Shown here: piece after piece, positions 22,417 to 28,852 of the stretch | Position numbering within the stretch: the first letter of the stretch is position 1 | Layout: each line of letters begins with the position of its first letter | Assembly (NCBI GenBank): GCA_034005525.1 | Contig: JAVEUP010000102.1 | Coordinates: forward strand, 1 to 28,852 | Source of the DNA: PWXP01 sp034005525 | Lineage (GTDB): Bacteria; Planctomycetota; Planctomycetia; Pirellulales; Thermoguttaceae | Length of the DNA: 28,852 nucleotides | Direction: 5' to 3' | Position numbers and translations under genes: made by a program | Notes under the pieces: generated by a model | What the model was told of the DNA's origin: nothing | What the model saw: the letters and a program-made list of their open reading frames with translations, nothing else | Database searches by the model: none

Positions 22417-25400
22417 ATGTCACTTCTACGCAGCGCTGTTACTGGCCTCGTCTTTCTCGCGTTCTTCAATTTCGATCCCGCCCACGGTAGTGGCGAGGAA
22501 ATCGGCTATTTGGAGACCTTCAGCCTTGCCCCAGACCGCGAGAAGGCGCTGGAAAGCCTCATTCCGGGCTCGCCCGATTACTACTACTACCACGCGCTCC
22601 ACTACCAAAACACGGGCCAACTTGCCAAGGTGGACGAGTTGCTGAAGATTTGGGAGGAACGGCACCGGGGCGACGGCCGCCGGGCGGTGATCGAAAACCG
22701 CCAGATATTGTTGTCTTATGACGCCGCTCCGGAAGCCTCGCTGAAGCGGCTGCAGGAGCGTCTGAACTTGCTGTATCGGCACCAGCGCGAGCGGATCGCG
22801 GGACCCACCGACCGGCCGACGGTGCTCGATCAAAGCCAGATCACTCGCGACCGCTTCATGGCCGCCGCGCGCGCATCCCAACAGCAGAACGTCGAGCAGT
22901 TCGAGCGCACTGCCTACGACTGGCTTATTACCCGCGAACTGAGCAACGAGGAACGCCGCGACTTGCTCTCGCGGCTCGATCATCCCGACTACCCGAACCT
23001 GGTAGCGATCATCGTGGCCGACCTCGACTACGAGCGCTCCGGCGGGTTCGGGCACCACAACGTTCACAGGCTTCTTACGCTGGAACAGCTTCAAGAGCTG
23101 CGGCAATTGCGGCCGGCGTTGATCCACGACGGGACGTTCATCGCCACATGGCTATCGAGTCTCCGGCCGGGGCCCGACGTGGACGTCGAGCGCGACCTGC
23201 CCGCCCGGCGCGCGTACTTGGACCGGCTTTGGGAGTTCGCCGCCGACCTGGCCCCGGCGCACAACGCGCTGAAACTCAACATTTTGCATCATCGGCTGGT
23301 GCTGGACCGAAAGCTGGGCGTGCACGATATCGACCGCTTCCGCCAGTACATTGCCATTCCACGGCACGCACCCTACGTCAACGAGCAATGGATCAACGAG
23401 CAGCGCCGCCTGCACCCGGCGCACCAGGCCGACCCTTCGGCCGACTACCGCGAGGCGACGCTGCTGCCGCCGGTAGGGAACGACGAGCCGCTGGTGCGGG
23501 CGTACCTGCTGCATTTGTTTGCCGAAGACGACTATCGCCAGGAGTTCCGCGAGACCCTGCGCGAGGCGTATCTGAACAAGGTATTCGCCGAGTCGCGGCT
23601 GCTGGCCGGCGTGGACGCTCCGGAGAAGCTCTACTCGCTGTTGAGCCCGGCCGAGGTGCAGGCGCTGCGCGACCGGGTCGATATCGACTTCGCGCCGACC
23701 AACCCCGGCACGTTCGAGCCCGGCGCCCCGGTGACACTCGACGTGGACGTGAAGAACGTCGAACAACTGCTCGTGCGCGTGTACCGAATTAACGAACTGA
23801 ACTACTATCGCGAAGAGGGGAAGGAAGTCGACACGACCATCGCGCTGGACGGGCTGGTGCCGAACCACGAGGCGACGTACACGTACCCGGACCCGCCCAT
23901 CCGCCGCGTTCGCCGCACGTTCGAGCTTGCACAGATCGATGCGCCCGGCGTTTGGGTGGTCGAACTGATCGGTAGCGGCCGCAGCAGCCGGGCGGTGATC
24001 CGCATCGGCCGGCTGCGGTACACCGTGCAGAACGGGTCGGCAGGGCATGTCTTCCGCATCTACGATCAGGCCAACCAGCCCCGGCCGAAGGCGAATCTGC
24101 TCATCGACGGCCACCAGTACGGGCCCGACGACCGCGGCCGGATCGTGGTGCCGTACAGCACACGGCCGGGCCGGCAGAAGCTCATCATGATGGACGGCGA
24201 TCGGGCCACACTCGACTCGTTCGACCACGAAGGCGAGGCGTACCGCTTCGACGCCGGGTTCCACCTCGAACGCGAACAGATCAACGACTCGCAGCAAGCC
24301 GACCTGATCATTCGCCCCACGTTGCGCCTCGGCAGCGCCGTGCTGCCCGTCGGGCTGCTGGAGAACGTCCGCCTGACCATCGCCGCCACCGATTTGGACG
24401 GCGTGGCGAGCACGCAAACGGTTACCGATTTCGAGCTTGACGCGACCGGCGAAACGGTCCACCGGTTCCAGGTGCCGCCGCGAGTCCGGGAGGTGACGGT
24501 CCGGCTCGACGCCACCGTGCCGAACGTCAGCACGGGCGACGACGTGCCGCTTTCGGCCGGCGAGACCCTGCAGGTGAACGAGGTAGCCGCCACCGAACGG
24601 CTGGCGCTGCCGCACCTGACCCGCGACGGCGACGACTATATCGTCGAGGTGCGCGGCCGCAACGGCGAGATGCGCCCCGGCGAACTGGTCAGCGTCGCGC
24701 TTCGGCACCGCGACGTGAAGACGCCCATCCTGGCAAACCTGCAAAGCGACGACCGCGGCCGGGTACATCTCGGGCCGCTCGTGGAAATCGCTTCGGTCAA
24801 CGTGCGCATGGCCGACGGCCTGGATCGCAACTGGCCGCTGTCCGAAGCCGCCTACAGTTACCTGCCCGTGGCGACCGCGGCCGCCGGCGAGCCGGTCCTG
24901 CTGCCGTGGATGCGCGATTCGGCGGAACCGGTTCGCGAGGAACTGGGCCTGCTCGAACTGCGCGACGGCAAGCCGGTGGCCGACCGGTTCGACGCTATTG
25001 CGATTCAATCTGGCTGCCTGGTGCTTCGCGGGCTTGGCCCCGGCGATTACGCGCTGCTGCTGAAACGCGACGGCCGCCGCATTAGCGTGCATGTTGCCGA
25101 GGGCGAAGTGCATGAAGGCCATGTACTGGGCGACCTGCGCTACCTGGAGCGCACCGCCCCGCGGCCCATGGCGCTGCTGCGTCCCGAGGCGACCGACGCG
25201 AAGGTGCGCATCGCCACCCGGCACGCAGGCGCCGATACGCGCATCCACGTGTTCGCAAGCCGGTACATGGACGCATTCAGCGCCTGGGAGAGCTTGCACG
25301 TGCGGGCGCGCGAGGCGGCCATGATCACCACGCTGCCGGTGGCCGATTCTCTGTACGTGGCCGGGCGCGACATCGGCGACGAATATCGCTACATTCTCGA

Positions 25401-28400
25401 CCGCCGTTCCGCCCGCCGCTTCCCGGGCAACATGCTCGCTCGGCCGGGGTTGCTCTTGAACCCGTGGGCCATCCGCGAGACCGATACGGGCGAGCTGCGC
25501 GCGGCCGCGGGTGAAGAGTATGAACGCCATGCCGCAGAGCGCCAGCGCGAAGCCGGGCGCCTGGCCGAGGCCGAGGCTGGCCGCGCCGTGCGGTCTGATC
25601 CGCAGGACCTGAACTTCCTCGCCCGCGCCGCCGTCGTGAAGGCCAACGTGCGGCCCGACGAGAACGGCATGGTCGAGATCGACCGGGCCGAGCTGGGCGA
25701 CCGTCACATGCTGTGGGTTGTGGCCGTCGATGGGCTGCACACGGCGTGGCGGCCGTTTGCCCTGGCCGAGGTGGAACCGGCCCTGCGCGAACGGCGCGTG
25801 ATGGCGCCGCTCGATCCCGAACGGCACTTCGTCCAGCGGCGGAACATCGACGTGCTTTTGCCCGGCGATGCGGTCTCCTTTCCCGATCTGACCGAGGCGA
25901 AGATGGAAACCTACGACTCGATCGGCGCCGTGTACCGCCTGTTCACCACGCTCAACGAGGAGCGGGGCGGCGACGACAAGCTGGGCAAGTTCGCGTTTAT
26001 CGTCGATTGGCCCGCGCTCGAGCCGGAAAAGAAGCTTGAAAAGTACGCGGAGTTCGCGTGCCACGAACTGCACTTCTTCCTGTACCATAAGGACCGTGCG
26101 TTCTTCGATGAAGTGGTGCGGCCCTACCTGGCCAACAAGAAGGACAAGACCTTCATGGACCACTACCTGTTGGACGGCGACCTCGGCCCGTACGCCGAGC
26201 GCTGGGCGTTCGGGCAACTCAACGCGGTGGAACGCGTCCTGTTGGGCCGGCGGCTTGCGCAGCAGGCGCAGATGGCCCGGCACATTACCGACCGCTACAA
26301 CCTGATTCCGCCGGACATCGAGCGCGCCAATCGGCTTTTCGAGCTGGCCCTTCAAGGCAGCGTGCTGGCCCCAGAAGGGATCGCAGAGGTATTCGCTGAG
26401 GAGGTCAAGTCTGACGAAAAGCGGAAGATGGAGCAGGCCGAGGGGCTGCGGCGTTCCCGTACTTCCGCGGCAGATGCGCCTGCGGCTCCTCCCGCCGAGT
26501 CCGAACCCGCGGCTGCTGCGAAGCCACAGGCCGAGATGGCTGCCCCTGCCCCTGCGGCGTCCATGCCGGAGCGCAAGGCGGCGGCCAAGGCGCTGCGCGA
26601 TGAAGATGCTGTGATGATCCTCGAAGAGGCCAAAGCCAGGCGCAAGCAGGTGCGGCGGTTCTACCGCGACGTGGCGCCGACGGTCGAATACGCCGAGAAC
26701 AACTACTATGAGCTTCGCATTACCGAGCAGAACGCCGGCCTGGTGCCGGTCAACGCCTTCTGGCGCGACTACGCCCGGCACGAGGGTGACGGGCCGTTCC
26801 TTTCCACAAAACTGGCCGAGGCGCACGGCAACTTCACCGAAATGATGCTGGCCCTCTCCGTGCTCGACCTGCCGTTTGAGGCTGCGGAGCACAAGCTGTC
26901 GGGCTTCGATCCCGAAGCCGAAGCAGCCGAACCGGTCACGCTCACGGCCGCCTCGCCGCTGGTGGTGTACCATCGGCAGGTGGAGCCGGTCGAACCGGCC
27001 GCCGAGGAGGTGCCCATCCTCGTCAGCCAGAACTTCTTCCGCTACGGCGACCGTTACCGCGAGGTCGATAACGAGCGGGTCGACAAGTTCATCGCCGACG
27101 AGTTCCTCGTGCAAACCGTTTACGGTGCGCAGGTAGTGGTGACCAATCCCACTTCCAGCCGCCAGCGGCTCGACGTGCTGTTGCAGGTGCCCGAGGGCGC
27201 CATGCCCGTGCTGGGCGACCGCTCGCTTCGGAGCCGGCACGTGAGCCTGGAGCCGTTCGAGACGGTCAAGATCGAATACCACTTCTACTTCCCCGCGCCG
27301 GGCGACTACGCGCACTTCCCGGTCCATGTGGCGCACCGCGAGAACCTGGCGGCGTTCGCGCCGCCGGTCCGCTTCAACGTGGTCAAAGAACCCACCGAGA
27401 TCGACCGCGAAAGCTGGGACTACCTCTCGCAGCACGGCACCGAGGAGCAGGTGCTCGCGTTCCTTCAGAAGAACAACGTCGAGTCGATCGACCTGACGCG
27501 CATCGCTTGGCGCATGCGCGGTGCCGCGTTCTTCAAGTCGGTTGTTGAGCTGCTCGAGGCCCGGTTCGCCTACGACGACACCCTTTGGTCGTACAGCCTG
27601 GTGCACAACCACCTGCCGGCCATGCGCCAGTACCTCCGTCACCAAGACGCCTTCGTGCAGCAGTGCGGCAGTTACCTGAAGTCGACGCTGCTGGTGATCG
27701 ATCCGGTCGAGCGCCGCGCGTGGGAACTGCTCGAGTACGACCCGCTGGTCAACGCCCGGGCGCACCAGCTTGGCCCGCAGCGGAAGATCGTCAACGCAGC
27801 AGTCCACAGGCAATATATGTCGATGCTCGACATCCTGGCGCACAAGGCCGGGTTCGACGCGAACGACCGCATGACGATCGTGTACTACCTGCTATTGCAG
27901 GAGCGGGTGGGCGAAGCGCTCGACTTCTTCGCCCAGGTCGATCCCAAGAAACTCGACACCCGCTTGCAGCACGATTACTTCCAGGCGTACATGGCGTTCT
28001 TCACCGGCGATTTGGACACCGCCCGGCAGATTGCCGCGCGGCGCGCCGAGCATCCGGTCGACCGGTGGCGCAAGCGGTTCGAGAACGTACTGGCCCACCT
28101 CGACCAGATTGAGGGAAAGGCCGGGGGCGGCATCGTCGACGCCGACGACCGTGACCAGCAGCAGCAGCGGCTGGCCGACACCGGTCCGGCGCTCGAGGTG
28201 AGCGTCGAAGGCAACCAAATCGAACTGGCGTACGCCAACCTCGACCGCGTGCAGGTGAACTACTACCTGATGGACATCGAGCTCTTGTTCTCGAATCAGC
28301 CGTTCGTCACTGAGTACGGCGGGCAGTTCGCCTACATCCGGCCCAACCGGACCGACACCGTCGCGCTGCTGCCCGAGAAGGACAGCATGGCAATCCCCCT

Positions 28401-28758
28401 GCCGGACGATCTGGCGCAGCGGAACGTAATGATCGAGGTCGTCGGCGGGCCGATCAAGCGGGCGGCCACGTACTTTTCCAACCGCCTCGACGTGCGGATG
28501 ATGGAGAACTACGGCCAGCTTCAGGTGCGCCGGCGCGGCGAGGACCAAGGCTACGGCGGCGTGTACGTGAAGGTGTACGCCCGCATGAGCGACGGCGACG
28601 TCCGTTTCTACAAGGACGGCTACACCGACCTGCGAGGCCGGTTCGACTACGCTTCAGTAAGCGGCGGCCAGCAGGCCGGCGCCGAACGATTCGCCATCCT
28701 CATCCTCAGCGACGAGCACGGCGCCGTCGTGCGCGAAGCCCCCGCGCCGAAACGGTAA
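22417..28758 (+). CDS. Giant exported macroglobulin-like protein without thioester (2113 aa)
   Basis: A signal peptide (about 1-24, MSLLRSAVTGLVFLAFFNFD and on) is followed by a helical TPR-like part (about 45-300). Long beta-rich segments then resemble the repeated MG domains of bacterial alpha-2-macroglobulins. I see no GCGEQ-type thioester motif and no transmembrane anchor. An Ala/Pro/Glu-rich linker occurs at about 1350-1390. A second helical part (about 1660-1900) precedes a C-terminal domain containing YVKVYARMSDGDVRFYKDG and YTDLRGRFDY, an ending I recall from a conserved family of very large proteins. It may be a cell-surface or periplasmic scaffold or protease-binding protein; the function is inference. 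GGGG lies upstream of ATG 22417. Confidence 0.75.
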   Translation: MSLLRSAVTGLVFLAFFNFDPAHGSGEEIGYLETFSLAPDREKALESLIPGSPDYYYYHALHYQNTGQLAKVDELLKIWEERHRGDGRRAVIENRQILLSYDAAPEASLKRLQERLNLLYRHQRERIAGPTDRPTVLDQSQITRDRFMAAARASQQQNVEQFERTAYDWLITRELSNEERRDLLSRLDHPDYPNLVAIIVADLDYERSGGFGHHNVHRLLTLEQLQELRQLRPALIHDGTFIATWLSSLRPGPDVDVERDLPARRAYLDRLWEFAADLAPAHNALKLNILHHRLVLDRKLGVHDIDRFRQYIAIPRHAPYVNEQWINEQRRLHPAHQADPSADYREATLLPPVGNDEPLVRAYLLHLFAEDDYRQEFRETLREAYLNKVFAESRLLAGVDAPEKLYSLLSPAEVQALRDRVDIDFAPTNPGTFEPGAPVTLDVDVKNVEQLLVRVYRINELNYYREEGKEVDTTIALDGLVPNHEATYTYPDPPIRRVRRTFELAQIDAPGVWVVELIGSGRSSRAVIRIGRLRYTVQNGSAGHVFRIYDQANQPRPKANLLIDGHQYGPDDRGRIVVPYSTRPGRQKLIMMDGDRATLDSFDHEGEAYRFDAGFHLEREQINDSQQADLIIRPTLRLGSAVLPVGLLENVRLTIAATDLDGVASTQTVTDFELDATGETVHRFQVPPRVREVTVRLDATVPNVSTGDDVPLSAGETLQVNEVAATERLALPHLTRDGDDYIVEVRGRNGEMRPGELVSVALRHRDVKTPILANLQSDDRGRVHLGPLVEIASVNVRMADGLDRNWPLSEAAYSYLPVATAAAGEPVLLPWMRDSAEPVREELGLLELRDGKPVADRFDAIAIQSGCLVLRGLGPGDYALLLKRDGRRISVHVAEGEVHEGHVLGDLRYLERTAPRPMALLRPEATDAKVRIATRHAGADTRIHVFASRYMDAFSAWESLHVRAREAAMITTLPVADSLYVAGRDIGDEYRYILDRRSARRFPGNMLARPGLLLNPWAIRETDTGELRAAAGEEYERHAAERQREAGRLAEAEAGRAVRSDPQDLNFLARAAVVKANVRPDENGMVEIDRAELGDRHMLWVVAVDGLHTAWRPFALAEVEPALRERRVMAPLDPERHFVQRRNIDVLLPGDAVSFPDLTEAKMETYDSIGAVYRLFTTLNEERGGDDKLGKFAFIVDWPALEPEKKLEKYAEFACHELHFFLYHKDRAFFDEVVRPYLANKKDKTFMDHYLLDGDLGPYAERWAFGQLNAVERVLLGRRLAQQAQMARHITDRYNLIPPDIERANRLFELALQGSVLAPEGIAEVFAEEVKSDEKRKMEQAEGLRRSRTSAADAPAAPPAESEPAAAAKPQAEMAAPAPAASMPERKAAAKALRDEDAVMILEEAKARRKQVRRFYRDVAPTVEYAENNYYELRITEQNAGLVPVNAFWRDYARHEGDGPFLSTKLAEAHGNFTEMMLALSVLDLPFEAAEHKLSGFDPEAEAAEPVTLTAASPLVVYHRQVEPVEPAAEEVPILVSQNFFRYGDRYREVDNERVDKFIADEFLVQTVYGAQVVVTNPTSSRQRLDVLLQVPEGAMPVLGDRSLRSRHVSLEPFETVKIEYHFYFPAPGDYAHFPVHVAHRENLAAFAPPVRFNVVKEPTEIDRESWDYLSQHGTEEQVLAFLQKNNVESIDLTRIAWRMRGAAFFKSVVELLEARFAYDDTLWSYSLVHNHLPAMRQYLRHQDAFVQQCGSYLKSTLLVIDPVERRAWELLEYDPLVNARAHQLGPQRKIVNAAVHRQYMSMLDILAHKAGFDANDRMTIVYYLLLQERVGEALDFFAQVDPKKLDTRLQHDYFQAYMAFFTGDLDTARQIAARRAEHPVDRWRKRFENVLAHLDQIEGKAGGGIVDADDRDQQQQRLADTGPALEVSVEGNQIELAYANLDRVQVNYYLMDIELLFSNQPFVTEYGGQFAYIRPNRTDTVALLPEKDSMAIPLPDDLAQRNVMIEVVGGPIKRAATYFSNRLDVRMMENYGQLQVRRRGEDQGYGGVYVKVYARMSDGDVRFYKDGYTDLRGRFDYASVSGGQQAGAERFAILILSDEHGAVVREAPAPKR

Positions 28759-28852
28759 GCGTTCACGGGGTACAGGCCGGGGGCGGGTAGCCGACGAGAC
28801 TGGTACGAATGAGAACTGAGCGGGCGGCGTCAGGAGTCTGACGGCAGCAACG

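Noticed and set aside
21786..22469. A 227-codon minus-strand frame in the gap before the giant gene
   Set aside because: It crosses the 161-bp inverted repeat and overlaps the start of the giant gene. It has no ribosome binding site or recognisable motif.
23152..27843. A 1563-codon open frame antisense to the giant gene
   Set aside because: It is a composition shadow: high-GC codons on the plus strand leave the complementary frame open. The product is His/Arg/Val/Gln-rich with no domain, and the plus-strand frame has a signal peptide and clear domains.

Overview
The window looks like a chromosomal segment of a planctomycete (probably Pirellulales-like). The evidence is a GC-rich right-hand part with exported methyltransferases, a PmoA-like DUF6807 protein and a giant exported macroglobulin-like protein. 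The taxonomic call is an inference from protein families; no rRNA or tRNA is visible.

Positions 1-9.1 kb are a mobile-element-like block in which every gene lies on the minus strand. In transcription order it holds: a regulator-like protein of unknown role; an acidic protein; an orphan beta-class DNA methyltransferase; a coupled trio of small proteins beginning with an excisionase/MerR-like protein; an archaeo-eukaryotic-type (AEP) primase; a ParB-domain/methyltransferase-fold fusion; a small protein with a 15-residue cysteine repeat; a hypothetical protein; and a gene cut by the left edge. Perfect GC-rich hairpins follow most of these genes, and several leaders look structured. No integrase is visible. 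IS21-like terminal repeats at about 9.26 kb mark the right edge of the block.

Positions 9.4-10.3 kb carry an intact yjbQ gene followed by a second copy that has lost its first 43 codons. The most unusual unit follows at 10.5-14.0 kb. It is a fused alpha/beta 2-oxo-acid dehydrogenase E1 overlapping by one base a protein that joins a lipoyl domain directly to a complete ketoacyl-ACP synthase III, with no E2 acyltransferase domain. This suggests a shortcut that feeds a decarboxylated acyl group straight into fatty-acid or polyketide initiation.

Positions 14.2-18.2 kb hold a cold-shock protein (minus), a zinc-dependent medium-chain dehydrogenase (plus), and a radical SAM protein behind a small membrane protein (both minus). 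Positions 18.5-21.7 kb hold a DUF6807 protein and an exported double methyltransferase in one operon; the latter overlaps its convergent neighbour, a ferredoxin-like iron-sulfur protein, by 174 bases. A gene-poor stretch of about 0.7 kb contains a 161-bp inverted-repeat element. The window ends with a 2113-residue exported protein.
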